From contig NZ_CP107845.1 in the NCBI RefSeq assembly GCF_041431415.1, positions 1,178,001-1,242,000 of the forward strand: 64,000 nucleotides of DNA. Direction: 5' to 3'. Below, one piece after another: positions 17,317 to 26,939 of the stretch. The notes under the pieces are model-generated. The model did not search any database. It saw nothing but the letters and a program-made list of their open reading frames with translations, and was not told where the DNA came from. This DNA is from Streptomyces sp. NBC_00513. GTDB lineage: Bacteria; Actinomycetota; Actinomycetes; Streptomycetales; Streptomycetaceae. Positions within the stretch are counted from its first letter, which is position 1; every line of letters starts with the position of its first letter. Made by a program: the position numbers and the translations under genes.

Positions 17317-18780
17317 ATGGCAATCGACACACACACCACACTCACCGGGCCGCGGTCGGCGGCCGAGGGGGGTGACCGGCTCACCGGCCGGGCCAAGCTC
17401 GTCCTCTTCGTCCTGTGCGCCGCCCAGTTCATGGTGGCGCTCGACTTCTCCGTGCTGAACGTCGCGCTGCCGGTGCTCGGCAAGGACCTGGGCCTGAGCC
17501 AGTCGGCCCTCCAGTGGGCGGTCACCGCGTTCGCGCTCCCCTCCGGCGGGTTCCTGCTGCTCTTCGGCCGGATCGCCGACCTCCACGGGCGCAAGAGGCT
17601 CTTCCTCACCGGGCTCGCGCTCTTCGGCGCCGCCTCGCTGCTCACCACCCTCGCCTGGGACCCGGCGTCCTTCCTGACCGGCCGGGTGCTCCAGGGCCTC
17701 GGCGCGGCGGTCATCGTGCCGACGGGCATGTCCCTGCTGACCACGACGTTCCCCGAGGGCCCGCTGCGCGACAAGGCGCTCGGCATCTCCGGCACCCTGC
17801 TGTCGCTCGGCTTCACCATCGGCATGGTCCTCGGCGGCGTCATGACCGACACGCTGGGCTGGCGGTCCACGATGGGGCTCCTCGCCGCCGCGTCGGTGGT
17901 CGTGCTCGCCGTCGCCCCGCGCCTGCTGCCCGAGTCCCGCACCCCCGAGCGGCCGCGCCTGGACGTGCCGGGCGCGGTCACGGTCACCGGCGGGCTGCTC
18001 GCGTTGATCTACTCCCTCTCCACGGCCGCCCAGCGCGGTTTCCACGGCGCCGACGTCTGGGTGACGCTGATCGCCGGCCCGGTCCTGCTCGTCGCCTTCG
18101 TCGTGGTGGAGTCCAGGGCCGCCGCCCCGCTCGTCTCCCTGCCGATGCTCAAGCGGCGCACGGTGGCCTGGGGCAACCTCGGCGGCCTGGTGACCTTCTC
18201 GATGATGTCCACGGTCGTCTTCGTGCTGACCCTGTACTTGCAGGAGACGCTGCGCCTGTCGGCGTTCCTGACGGGTCTGGTCTTCGGGGTCCAGGGCATC
18301 GCGTCGGTGGTCGCCGGCTCGTACGCGCCCCGGGTCATCGGCCGGTTCGGCGCCCGCCGCACGCTGGTCGCCTCCCTCTTCGGTCAGGGCCTGTTCACCG
18401 CGACGCTGCTCGCCGTGGGCACGGGGTCGGGCGCGCTGTTGGCGACCGTCGCCGTATCGCTGGCCAGCATGTGCCACCTCGGCGCGATCATCTCGTACGG
18501 GGTGACCGTGACGAGCGGTGTGCGCGACGCGGAACAGGGCCTGGCCACCGGCCTGGTCACCACCACTCAGCAGGTCGGCATCACCATCGGGATCCCGCTG
18601 CTCGGCGTCCTCGCCACCACGGGTTCCTCGCTCTTCGACGGGGTCCGTCTGGTGCTCGCGGTCGACGCGGCGATCGTCATCGCGGCGGCGGTCCTGGTGG
18701 CACTGGGCCTCGGCCTGGGTGCGAAGGCGACGACCGCGGCCCCCTCGGCGCGACCGGACCCGGCCGAACGCTCCGCGTGA
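17317..18780 (+). CDS. MFS drug exporter, DHA2 (14-TM) family
   Basis: A 487-residue membrane protein with about 14 hydrophobic helices. Motif A is present as 'GRIADLHGRKRLF', motif C in 'GFTIGMVLGGVMTDTLGWR', and the first helix has 'FMVALDFSVLNVALP', characteristic of EmrB/QacA-type proton-driven exporters. The ATG at 17317 was chosen because the protein then begins just before the first helix; a GTG two codons upstream is possible. The divergent MmyB-type regulator probably controls it. Confidence 0.9.
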   Translation: MAIDTHTTLTGPRSAAEGGDRLTGRAKLVLFVLCAAQFMVALDFSVLNVALPVLGKDLGLSQSALQWAVTAFALPSGGFLLLFGRIADLHGRKRLFLTGLALFGAASLLTTLAWDPASFLTGRVLQGLGAAVIVPTGMSLLTTTFPEGPLRDKALGISGTLLSLGFTIGMVLGGVMTDTLGWRSTMGLLAAASVVVLAVAPRLLPESRTPERPRLDVPGAVTVTGGLLALIYSLSTAAQRGFHGADVWVTLIAGPVLLVAFVVVESRAAAPLVSLPMLKRRTVAWGNLGGLVTFSMMSTVVFVLTLYLQETLRLSAFLTGLVFGVQGIASVVAGSYAPRVIGRFGARRTLVASLFGQGLFTATLLAVGTGSGALLATVAVSLASMCHLGAIISYGVTVTSGVRDAEQGLATGLVTTTQQVGITIGIPLLGVLATTGSSLFDGVRLVLAVDAAIVIAAAVLVALGLGLGAKATTAAPSARPDPAERSA

Positions 18781-18811
18781 ACCACGCGCGGAATAGCCCG
18801 TCGCTCCCTGA

Positions 18812-18910
18812 CCCGCGTCCCGCGCCCGAAACGGCGCCCCGAATGCGCGCGGCGTCCACGACGCCATGCTCGGCATCGCCCACCTCCACAACCTCGTCCA
18901 AGCCGGGTAA
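18812..18910 (+). pseudogene. Possible 3' remnant of a transposase
   Basis: A short open stretch ends in 'NARGVHDAMLGIAHLHNLV' before a TAA. This resembles the C-terminal end of IS transposases in Streptomyces, where a 'HxHNL' type ending is common, but there is no N-terminal part and no visible inverted repeat. The assignment rests on pattern memory only and is weak. The rest of the 285-base gap between 18781 and 19065 shows nothing else. Confidence 0.25.
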
Positions 18911-19065
18911 CGGCCCCCGCCGCAGGGCGGTTTCCAGGGATCGTTGCGATGGCCGGGCAGGGGCGCGCAGCCATTCAGGACAGAGCGGGGGTCGGGCGGC
19001 GTCAGCAGCGTGGCCGCACCGAAATCGGAGTGCTGGGTGCACAGTCGCCTTGCCATACTGCCTCG

Positions 19066-19977
19066 ATGATCAACCTGCCTACCGCTGCGCTGGACTCGTT
19101 GTCCGGGCTCGCCTTCGGTGATGCCTTCGGTGACCGCTGGTTCGGCATCCTGCGCCGCGAGGGCCCCGCAGCCTTGGAGGCACGGATCCTGCCCCCGGAG
19201 CCGCTGTGGCGGTGGAGCGACGACACCGCTCAGGCGCTCGTTCTCGTCCGGGAACTCGCCGAGGGCGGCGGCACCGTCGACCAAGACCGCCTCGCCCTGC
19301 GTCTCGCCGAGGCCTACGCCGAGGACACGCACCGCGGCTACGGAGCCTCGATGCACGACGTGCTCCGCCGGATCGGCGCGGGCGAACCCTGGCGGGAAGC
19401 GGTCGCCGGACAGTTCGGCGGCCAGGGCTCCTGGGGCAACGGCGCGGCCATGCGCGTCGCCCCGCTCGGCGCCTGGCACGCCGCCGACCTCGATGCCGTC
19501 GTTGAGCAGGCCGCCCGGCAGAGCGCGGTCTCGCACCACCACCCGGAGGCCGTCTCCGGGGCGGTGGCGGTCGCCCTGGCCGCGGCGCTGGCCGCCCGCA
19601 GCCGCGGCGGCCCCGCCCCGGCGCGGCCGGACTTCCTCCGGTCCGTCGCCGAACGGCTCCCCGTCGGCGACGTCCGCTCCGGGGTACGGATCGCGGCCCG
19701 AATGCCGGAACACACCTCCGTCCGGCACGCGGCGGAGGTCCTGGGCTCCGGCTACCGCATGTCCGGGCCCGACACCGTCCCCTACGCCCTCTGGTGCGCG
19801 GCGGGCCACCTCGACGACCTGCACGAGGGCTTGTGGACCACCGTGGCCGGCCGCGGCGACATCGACACCACCTGCGCCATCGCGGGCGCGGTCATCGCAG
19901 CCCGCACGGGCGTCACCACCCTTCCGCTTGCCTGGCACGCAGCCCGTGAACCACTGCCGCCGGCCATGTCGGAGTAA
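19066..19977 (+). CDS. ADP-ribosylglycohydrolase family protein
   Basis: A 303-residue protein of the DraG/ARH fold. The di-magnesium site motifs are present: 'WSDDTAQAL' near residue 47, 'SWGNGAAMRVAPLG' near 125 and 'DIDTTCAIAGAVIAA' near 270. Members remove ADP-ribose from proteins, nucleic acids or small molecules. The ATG at 19066 places the first helix normally; the in-frame sequence upstream is not family-like. It is the last recognisable gene before the low-GC transposon region and is transcribed toward it. Confidence 0.9.
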   Translation: MINLPTAALDSLSGLAFGDAFGDRWFGILRREGPAALEARILPPEPLWRWSDDTAQALVLVRELAEGGGTVDQDRLALRLAEAYAEDTHRGYGASMHDVLRRIGAGEPWREAVAGQFGGQGSWGNGAAMRVAPLGAWHAADLDAVVEQAARQSAVSHHHPEAVSGAVAVALAAALAARSRGGPAPARPDFLRSVAERLPVGDVRSGVRIAARMPEHTSVRHAAEVLGSGYRMSGPDTVPYALWCAAGHLDDLHEGLWTTVAGRGDIDTTCAIAGAVIAARTGVTTLPLAWHAAREPLPPAMSE

Positions 19978-20585
19978 GAACTCACATCGGGGTGTTCAGC
20001 AACGGATCGTCACACACGCGGTGTGACCACAGCCGCTAGATGTCCCCAGCCCAACCGGTTGACCTGTACTTATGCCAACCAGCTTCGGCACCATGCGGCG
20101 CTGCCTACCGAGGGTTCTTGGCACATCGGTACAAACACTCGGGACCTCCGGCCGCTGCGCTGACCAAGACGCCGTTTCCCCCCTCCAGCAGCCGCAAGAT
20201 GCGCACTCCCGCCACTTCGTCGCTCCCGACTCCTTCCCGGACTGCCGCTGGATCATTCCCTCGAAAGCGCGTCCGCGGTGCCTTGACTACCGACGAGGCT
20301 GCCGGCGGTGCCCATCGCGGAGCCCTCCGTCCAGCCCCTGCCGTACGCCGCCTCGCTCCGTCACGTACGGGCCCTCGGCCGTTCGCGGTCAGCCACTGCG
20401 GGGCTGAGCCCTGAAAAACACGCCGCCGAAACGTCTTCTTGCAGCGCTCCCCCAAGGCTGCCGGGGCGCCTACCACAGGCTGGGCCACTGACATCTCGGT
20501 GTGATGAGACGACTTGCGAAAGTCAGAAGACAGTCACGATGCTCTTCACAATTTCCACCGCACTCATGGCATGTAAGGCGGAGTC
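19978..20585. other. 608-base gene-poor stretch on the tnsA side of the transposon
   Basis: No convincing gene is seen; the open frames here are short and have no family motif. The stretch should contain the left transposon end, TnsB binding sites and the tnsA promoter. The part from about 20490 to 20580 is relatively AT-rich and contains 'gtcagaagacagtca', but I could not confirm repeated TnsB sites or a terminal TGT/ACA pair by eye. Confidence 0.4.
20009..20027. terminator. Perfect 7-bp-arm inverted repeat after the ADP-ribosylglycohydrolase gene
   Basis: GTCACAC (20009-20015) pairs with GTGTGAC (20021-20027) around a five-base loop. It may be the terminator of the upstream gene, but its place at the edge of the transposon region means it could also mark a junction. 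Confidence 0.4.
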
Positions 20586-21467
20586 GTGGCTCCTCAGACC
20601 CTGCTTCTCGATCGCGAGCCAGTCTGCGCACCGAGGGCAACCGACCCTTGGTCGGACACATCGACGCTGCATGATCTCGCGCGAGTACATGACATTTCGG
20701 CTGATGCTTTCAGCCAGCTGGTCATGCGGTCGGATTGGAGTGCCCGGTGGACGACGGCCTGGCGTTTTGGGAGGACAGCGACCGATTACGCCGTTCAGGA
20801 CCTGGGCGAAGTTGACATGGCCTCCAGTGTTCCTGTGCGCCGCTTCACTTGGCGTACCGATCAGTGGCATCGTCCGGGCCTTGGCTATCTGGTCAGCACT
20901 GGCCGTCACCATGGCTTCGAGAGCTTCGAGGAGGAACTCCTCCTTTTGGCAGCGGACTTCTCAGGATCCCTCGTGGAGGCTCTCGCCCAACCGTTCCGTC
21001 TACGCTTCCAGAGCGTAAACGGGAGCATCGCGCACACCCCGGACTACCTTCTGCTCACCGACGGAGCGCCGTGGCTGATCGACGTGCGGCCGGCGGAGCG
21101 GATCGAAGCCGAGGACGAGGTGAAGTTCGCCGCTGCGGCGGAGGTCGCCCTGGTGGCCGGGTGGAACTATTCAGTGATTGCTGGTTGGCACGACCACGTG
21201 GTGGGCCTGATCGACACCCTCTCGGCCGGACGAAGGCCCATGAGCGACCCATTGCGGGTGCAGGAGCAGCTACTTCTAGCGGCCGAGGACGGTCCCCAGC
21301 CATTCGGGACCCTGGTGCAGCGCTGCAGCCTCGAAGCCGTGGCCCGGGCGCATGCCATCCATCTTCTGTGGCATCGGCGTTTGGGCCTACAGATCTCAGG
21401 CCCTCTTACTGACGCGAGCGCAGTCCGCCTCTCCGCTCCTCGACGCCGCGCTGCCGGGCGTTGGTAG
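20586..21467 (+). CDS. tnsA: TnsA-like transposase endonuclease subunit
   Basis: A 293-residue protein that in Tn7-like elements cuts the 5' ends of the transposon. The restriction-endonuclease-like core is visible: an acidic helix 'FESFEEELLLL' (E112, E115-E117), 'HTPDYLL' with D153, and 'WLIDVRPAERI' with D166. The Lys expected in the final E/D-x-K motif is Arg (R168). The C-terminal part would contact TnsB or TnsC. The GTG start follows an AAGGCGGAG site. It is the first gene of a five-gene operon, and its stop overlaps the next start. Confidence 0.82.
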   Translation: MAPQTLLLDREPVCAPRATDPWSDTSTLHDLARVHDISADAFSQLVMRSDWSARWTTAWRFGRTATDYAVQDLGEVDMASSVPVRRFTWRTDQWHRPGLGYLVSTGRHHGFESFEEELLLLAADFSGSLVEALAQPFRLRFQSVNGSIAHTPDYLLLTDGAPWLIDVRPAERIEAEDEVKFAAAAEVALVAGWNYSVIAGWHDHVVGLIDTLSAGRRPMSDPLRVQEQLLLAAEDGPQPFGTLVQRCSLEAVARAHAIHLLWHRRLGLQISGPLTDASAVRLSAPRRRAAGRW

Positions 21468-23767
21468 CCGTGATTGATGCAGTGGCCTGGGACCTCTCGC
21501 CGGGGAATGAGTTCGTCGTGAACGGCGCACCATGGACTGTGCAAGCGTTTGAGCCGCAAGTGGGAAAGGTAGTGCTGGTCAGGCCCGACCACGAGCCCTG
21601 GAAGACATCGGTACGGCAGTTGCTGCACCATCCGGACATCCGGCCGTCGACACGGACGAGGAAGGACCTTCCGGCTGCCAGTCGCGGCCGGCAGCCGAAG
21701 GGCTTTCTCGATCTCCCTCCGGACAAGCGGCCTCTGGTGATGCTGCGAGTGGACCACTTGCGGGAAGTGGAGAGCGGTTTTCGCAGCGGTGATCCCCTGC
21801 ACGCGCTCCCTGGAGAGCCGAAGCCGCACTACGATCCGCACGCCACCACGCTGACCGAGCGCCGGCTCGCGAAGGTACGGGAACTACGGCAGGACACGGT
21901 ACGCAATCCGGATCTGGCCGCCGCCCACGGTCTGGACAAGGTCAGCTACCGCACACTGATCCGTTGGGATCTGGACCGTCGGCGCTTCGGGCCAGTGGGG
22001 TGTGCGGACGACCGGTGGTTGCGGAAGGCGTCCGGCCGCCGGATCTCAACAGCAGTACGCGAGGCGATCTTCGCGGTGCGCCACGAGACCCTGCACCGTT
22101 CCAAGCTGACAGCGAAGGACCGCGAACGGCTGATCCATCAGTACGTACGCGAGGAGTTCGGGAAGGACGAGCCAGTCCCCAGCTACGAAACCCTGCGGGT
22201 GGTCTGGAAGGAGTGGTTCGGCTCGTCCGGAGCCCGTCAGCGCTACGCGGTTTCAGCTGCTCGAGCTCAAGCGGTGGCGACAGGTCGCCACGTGGTGGTG
22301 AGCCGGCCCGGTCAGGTCGTGGCGCTCGACACGACGGTGCTTCCGGTCAAGGTCCGCGAACAGGTTTTTGGCGATCCGGTCTCGGTGCATCTGACGCTCG
22401 CTCTGGACGTATACACGCATTCGATCGTCGCTTTCCGCCTCACGTTGGTCTCGGACACCTCGGTCGACGTCGCCATGATCTTGCGAGACGTCATGATGCC
22501 GCTACCCATGCGGCCGGACTGGGGCGAGGAGATGGAGTGGGCTTACCCCGGTGTCCCCGGCACCGTGATCGCAGGCTTCACCGGCGGCAAGGTTGCAGGA
22601 CTGCCGTTCTTCGCCCCCGAGACCGTGACCACCGACCACGGCTCCGTCTACAAGAATCACCACCTCATCGAGGTGCAGCGGGTGATCGGCGCGACGATCC
22701 GCCCGAGTCGCGTGCTGCGGCCGACCGACAAGCAGGCGGTGGAGCGGGCTTTCGGCGCGATTCAGTCCCTGTTGTTCAGAATCCTTCCGGGCTATCAGGG
22801 CATCGACAGCTCGGATCGCGGAACCGACCCGGAAGGGGACGCTTGCCTCACCGTTGCGGAGATGGAGCACTTGATCGCGACCTGGGTCGTCAAGATCTGG
22901 CAGAACCGCAGATTTGGTTCCTACGCGCCCAGTTGGGACCCCGCTGGTGATCACAGTCCGAACACGCTGTTCGCAGCATCCATGGCGCAGGGCGGTTTCG
23001 CACTGCAGATCCCACCCGCGGAGTTGTACTACCAGCTTCTCCCTACCCATCGGGTGATGATTCATGGGCGACGAGGCGTGAAGATCAGAAATCTCTGGTA
23101 CGACGGAGAGGCCCTGGACGAATGGCGATTTCGCCTCTCGGGCCGGGGTGGGGCGGCGAGGAACAAGTACGTGTTCCATCGGGATCCACGAGACCCGTGC
23201 TTCGTGTTCTTTCAGGATCCGCTCACACACGAATGGAATCGACTTCGCTGGGTGGGGCTTCCGGATGAGGGCCGAATGCCTGCCTTCAGCGACGCCCGTG
23301 TCCGGCAGGTGATGCGCGAATTGCGCAACCAAGGGCTGACGCCGAAGACCGACAGGGATCTACTGCCGCTGCTGCTGGACCTGATCGGGGGGAACGTCCC
23401 CGTCGAGCAGTGGCCGACCCGTCTGACGAAAGCGCAGCGGACCGAGCACGCCCGTGAAGAAGCCCAGGCCGCGGCGGCGGCAGCCGACCGACCGAAGCCC
23501 TCCCCTGCCGCTGCCTGCGTTGACGAGGTTGCGCCGTTTGTGCCGATTCAGGGTCGAAGCCCCGACAACGTCGTCGCGTTGCGATGGCGTGAACGCGCCG
23601 AGCAGGGCCAGGCGGCGGTCGACGGCGAGCGTCGACGCCGCCGTGAGGCGGCGCCTGAGATGCCTGCCGCGATGTCCACCCTCGGGCAGCGATTGCGCGG
23701 GCGCAGCCTGATGGATCTGCCCGACGATGAAGACGAGACCGCTGGCGAACCCGGAGGCCAGCCGTGA
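21461..23767 (+). CDS. tnsB: TnsB-like DDE transposase (Mu/Tn7 integrase catalytic family)
   Basis: A 768-residue protein that makes the 3' strand cuts and joins. Helix-turn-helix-like DNA-binding segments come first, then the RNase H-fold core with D290 ('VALDTTV'), D392 ('TTDHGSVYK') and E428 ('KQAVERAFGA'). The last two are separated by 35 residues, the classic DD(35)E spacing. A Mu-transposase-like C-terminal barrel ('NKYVFHRDPRDP...VFFQDP') follows, then a Lys/Ala-rich tail that in relatives contacts TnsC. A TTG at 21461 overlaps the tnsA stop; a GTG at 21470 is an alternative start. The stop overlaps tnsC (GTGA). Confidence 0.92.
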   Translation: MVAVIDAVAWDLSPGNEFVVNGAPWTVQAFEPQVGKVVLVRPDHEPWKTSVRQLLHHPDIRPSTRTRKDLPAASRGRQPKGFLDLPPDKRPLVMLRVDHLREVESGFRSGDPLHALPGEPKPHYDPHATTLTERRLAKVRELRQDTVRNPDLAAAHGLDKVSYRTLIRWDLDRRRFGPVGCADDRWLRKASGRRISTAVREAIFAVRHETLHRSKLTAKDRERLIHQYVREEFGKDEPVPSYETLRVVWKEWFGSSGARQRYAVSAARAQAVATGRHVVVSRPGQVVALDTTVLPVKVREQVFGDPVSVHLTLALDVYTHSIVAFRLTLVSDTSVDVAMILRDVMMPLPMRPDWGEEMEWAYPGVPGTVIAGFTGGKVAGLPFFAPETVTTDHGSVYKNHHLIEVQRVIGATIRPSRVLRPTDKQAVERAFGAIQSLLFRILPGYQGIDSSDRGTDPEGDACLTVAEMEHLIATWVVKIWQNRRFGSYAPSWDPAGDHSPNTLFAASMAQGGFALQIPPAELYYQLLPTHRVMIHGRRGVKIRNLWYDGEALDEWRFRLSGRGGAARNKYVFHRDPRDPCFVFFQDPLTHEWNRLRWVGLPDEGRMPAFSDARVRQVMRELRNQGLTPKTDRDLLPLLLDLIGGNVPVEQWPTRLTKAQRTEHAREEAQAAAAAADRPKPSPAAACVDEVAPFVPIQGRSPDNVVALRWRERAEQGQAAVDGERRRRREAAPEMPAAMSTLGQRLRGRSLMDLPDDEDETAGEPGGQP

Positions 23768-25026
23768 GCGAGCCCGTCAAGCCTCGCAGAGCTGCCGTCG
23801 CCTCGTTCCTGCCTGGGCCGCCGGTCGACCGGACCCGTGTGGAGGGCTGGCAGCGGTGGGTGCGTACCCGCGATCTCTTCGTGCCGGCACCCGTGCTCAG
23901 CATGGAGCAATACCTGCAGTTGACGCCCCGTCGACGCCGCATTCACGACCTGCATCGGCTGGCCACCCACAGCAGCCTGCCCCTGCAGTCCACCCCGATG
24001 AGCGAGGCGGTGGACTGGCTGGTGAACGCACGGATCGAGGACGGCGCGTACAGCCACAAGGCCGGTATCCGGACCGGGGTCATGGTCAACGGCGGTGGCG
24101 CCCAGGGAAAGACGGAGACGGTCTGCGCGGCGCTGGCGGCATTCGAGGAAAACTGGCTGGAGGTGAACGAATACGTAAATCCGGAGGCCATGGCAGGCAC
24201 CAGGGATTTGCTGGCGCCCGTGGCGTATGTGCGTTGCCCGGTTCAGGCGACCCCTGTCTCCACCTGTCAGCGCATCCTTGACTTCTACGGCGAGGACTAC
24301 AAGAACATGCGCCAGGAAGACCTGATCAGGACCGTGAATGCCGCCATCTACGCGCACGCGACCAAGGCACTTGTGATCGACGACATCACACGCCTGAAGC
24401 TCCATCGCGAGCGTGATCAGGATGTCTTGGACCTGCTGCTGGAAATGATGAGCATGTCCGTCACTCTCATCCTCGTCGGCGTGGGCATCCCCACCTCGGG
24501 GCTGTTGCGACGCGGTAGTTTCGATCCCGTCACCAAGGAGTGGGCCATTCCCCCGGTCAGAGATCGCGGACGCAGCCCCAATCCGGACGCTCCGACCCAG
24601 CATGAGCGACGCTTCGAAATGGTCGACCTGCAGCCATTCAGTTACGACACGCCCGGCCGGATCGCCGCCTGGGTCAACCACTTGGCGGCCTTGGAAGAGA
24701 GCCTGCGCCTCCTCCACGACACTGAGGGCCTACTCACGTCAGGATCCATGCCGGAATATCTGTTCCAGCGCACCAACGGGGTGGTCGGACTCCTGGAGAA
24801 GTTGGTGCAGCGCGGCTGCCGAGTCGCGATCGAAGGCGGCAGCGAGCGGCTGACCAAAGACCTGCTGAGCCGCTGCGCTGTCAGTCCGACCGATCTTCCT
24901 GATCTGGATGCCGACTCCGGTGAGCAGCCGCTGATCCCGCCGGTCAAGCCTTCACCGAAGAAGAGACAGAGGAGCAGGAACACCGTCTACGACGACGCCG
25001 GGCCGGCAGCGGAGTCCGCAGTATGA
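23764..25026 (+). CDS. tnsC: TnsC-like AAA+ ATPase transposition regulator
   Basis: A 420-residue AAA+ protein. The Walker A is 'GGGAQGKT' (110-117) and the Walker B is 'ALVIDDI' (D206, D207). In Tn7-like systems it polymerises on target DNA, links the TniQ target selector to the TnsAB transposase, and enforces target immunity. The C-terminus is a basic tail. The GTG start overlaps the tnsB stop and the stop overlaps the following tniQ start, so all proteins should be made in fixed proportion. Confidence 0.9.
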   Translation: MSEPVKPRRAAVASFLPGPPVDRTRVEGWQRWVRTRDLFVPAPVLSMEQYLQLTPRRRRIHDLHRLATHSSLPLQSTPMSEAVDWLVNARIEDGAYSHKAGIRTGVMVNGGGAQGKTETVCAALAAFEENWLEVNEYVNPEAMAGTRDLLAPVAYVRCPVQATPVSTCQRILDFYGEDYKNMRQEDLIRTVNAAIYAHATKALVIDDITRLKLHRERDQDVLDLLLEMMSMSVTLILVGVGIPTSGLLRRGSFDPVTKEWAIPPVRDRGRSPNPDAPTQHERRFEMVDLQPFSYDTPGRIAAWVNHLAALEESLRLLHDTEGLLTSGSMPEYLFQRTNGVVGLLEKLVQRGCRVAIEGGSERLTKDLLSRCAVSPTDLPDLDADSGEQPLIPPVKPSPKKRQRSRNTVYDDAGPAAESAV

Positions 25027-26939
25027 CGCAACCGACCCCCCGTCCCCTCGCACGCAGCCTCGATCCGCTGCCCGGCGAATCCTTGGCCGGCTTTCTCCTG
25101 CGTCTTTCCTACCGAATGGGCATCACTCCGCACCGCCTGGCGATGCTGTGTGGTCTGACCTGCCGCAGCGACAGCATTCCCCAAGAACAGCTCCGCGGAC
25201 TGGGCCCGGAAGTCGCCGGGCAACTAGCATCGATCGCGCACCTGAGCCTGCCGGAGGTTCAGGCGCTGACTCTCCAGGAGCTCGCCAAGACCTACCCGCC
25301 GCTGGCCAGGCTCCGTACCGGCAGAGCAGACATCGGCTCCACGTCGTTCGTCAACTGGGCCACGAATCCTGACAGCCGCTACTGTCCTGCCTGCCTACAC
25401 GGGGACGGCAGTCCTGTTCAACGGGCATTCGGTGGCGCCTGGCAACTTTGCTGGTACCTGCCCATCACATTCGCCTGCACCCAGCACTCGTGTCTCCTCG
25501 AAAGCGCCTGCCCGCAGTGCGCCCAACCACTCAGCGGACGCATCGTCCGGCGATACAGCCTTGTCCGTATCCCCCATGTCTCCGGCCTCCACCCAGGCCA
25601 GTGCCGTAACCTGGCTCCCGGACCACCACCCAAACCGCGGGCCCGCGCCACACCATGCGGCGCACGGCTGGATGTCCCCGATGACGCCGCCACCCCGTTG
25701 CCACCACCGGACCTACAGTGCGTCCTCGATCTCCAACACGACCTGAACCTGAGGCTGGTGCCTGGCGGGCTGCACCGTGCGGCCGAGGAGGATGCACCGC
25801 AGACCTACTTCGCCGACCTGATCACGACCGCACGCCTGATCACACTGAGCTGGCCCATGGGCGCCACGTTCCTGTCCTCCTCCACACTGACGGACCTCGT
25901 GGACGAGTACGCCACGCCCTATGTTCATAACCCAGCCCAACGCGGAGTTCAGATCCAGCGCAGCGCACCCCGAGGTACTGCCCAGACCTCGGCCCTGCTG
26001 CTCGCAGCCGCGACCGTCCTCGGCGATCGGGACCTCGTACCCCTGCGCGAGCGCATCGAGCCACTCACCCGCGAGGTACACCGCCGGTCGGCCTCTATTG
26101 GCGACAAGCTCCTGAAAGACAGCCACGCCTCGGCCACCTTGCTCCGTGCCACCGCACCGCGCATCTACGGATTCCAGAAACGCTCCGCGTCGCGTGCCGT
26201 CTCGCAGTCGTACCGTTACCACGCCTCCGAAATCCCTCCCCTCCTGCCGGGGGAATGGTTCGACACGTACTTCAAGCCTCTGCTGCACCACCTACCCCCG
26301 ATGACCACCATCATGGAGCGCCATCTGCGGTGGGCCGCCTCATTCAGGCTCGCCGAATTGATCTGCGGTGGTACCTGGCGAGCGCGCGCGGAATCCTTGG
26401 GCATTCCTCAAAGCAGCGCCAGCCGGACCATGAACGTATTGGGGAAAAGTCTGACGACCCCGGGCCTTTGGCTGGTATTCGAGAACGTGGTCGACGAGGT
26501 CGCACATCACCTGCACGCACAGGACCATCGCGTCAACTACGCCCGCCGCCGCGTTTCAACAGCAGACTGGCGTCTTTCACCCGCAGACTGGAAGACATTG
26601 TGCGAGGGCATCCCCGGCCTCGAACAACGTCAGGCGACCGGGGACCCTCAAGTCGGCGAGGCGGTGATCTGGTGCGTGGTCAATGAGTCCAGCTACCTTC
26701 ACAGCCCGGCGGTAACGCAACGCCGCTCCACTTCGCGCTCTCCGCACCGGCTGACCGAACAGGCAGGGCTATTCGCGAACAGGAAGCAGCGCAGGCCCTC
26801 CTACATCGCTCTGCGCCACAGGCTCGTGGCCTATGCCACCCAGCTCGCCCGAGCCTGTGACGACGGGACGGACCTGCAATTCGAGGCGCTGAGCTGGGTC
26901 GCGCCGGCCGCCGCACCCAGGCTGGATCCGATCCGTTGA
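25023..26939 (+). CDS. tniQ: TniQ-family target-selection protein, first copy
   Basis: A 638-residue protein of the TniQ/TnsD family. It starts with the family's 'LARSLDPLPGESLAGFLLRL', then has a zinc-finger set: 'YCPACLHGDG', a Trp-rich segment, and 'CTQHSCLLESACPQC'. After that comes a long C-terminal region with a HTH-like part ('AESLGIPQSSASRTMNVLG') typical of TnsD, which binds a specific chromosomal site. The length fits a TnsD-type protein better than the short TniQ of CRISPR-associated elements. The start overlaps tnsC and the end overlaps the second copy. Confidence 0.88.
   Translation: MTQPTPRPLARSLDPLPGESLAGFLLRLSYRMGITPHRLAMLCGLTCRSDSIPQEQLRGLGPEVAGQLASIAHLSLPEVQALTLQELAKTYPPLARLRTGRADIGSTSFVNWATNPDSRYCPACLHGDGSPVQRAFGGAWQLCWYLPITFACTQHSCLLESACPQCAQPLSGRIVRRYSLVRIPHVSGLHPGQCRNLAPGPPPKPRARATPCGARLDVPDDAATPLPPPDLQCVLDLQHDLNLRLVPGGLHRAAEEDAPQTYFADLITTARLITLSWPMGATFLSSSTLTDLVDEYATPYVHNPAQRGVQIQRSAPRGTAQTSALLLAAATVLGDRDLVPLRERIEPLTREVHRRSASIGDKLLKDSHASATLLRATAPRIYGFQKRSASRAVSQSYRYHASEIPPLLPGEWFDTYFKPLLHHLPPMTTIMERHLRWAASFRLAELICGGTWRARAESLGIPQSSASRTMNVLGKSLTTPGLWLVFENVVDEVAHHLHAQDHRVNYARRRVSTADWRLSPADWKTLCEGIPGLEQRQATGDPQVGEAVIWCVVNESSYLHSPAVTQRRSTSRSPHRLTEQAGLFANRKQRRPSYIALRHRLVAYATQLARACDDGTDLQFEALSWVAPAAAPRLDPIR

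Noticed and set aside
20308..21018. A 236-residue plus-strand frame running from the gene-poor stretch into tnsA
   Set aside because: It overlaps tnsA in another frame, has no family motif, and its codon use is unlike the neighbours. The tnsA frame has clear nuclease motifs.
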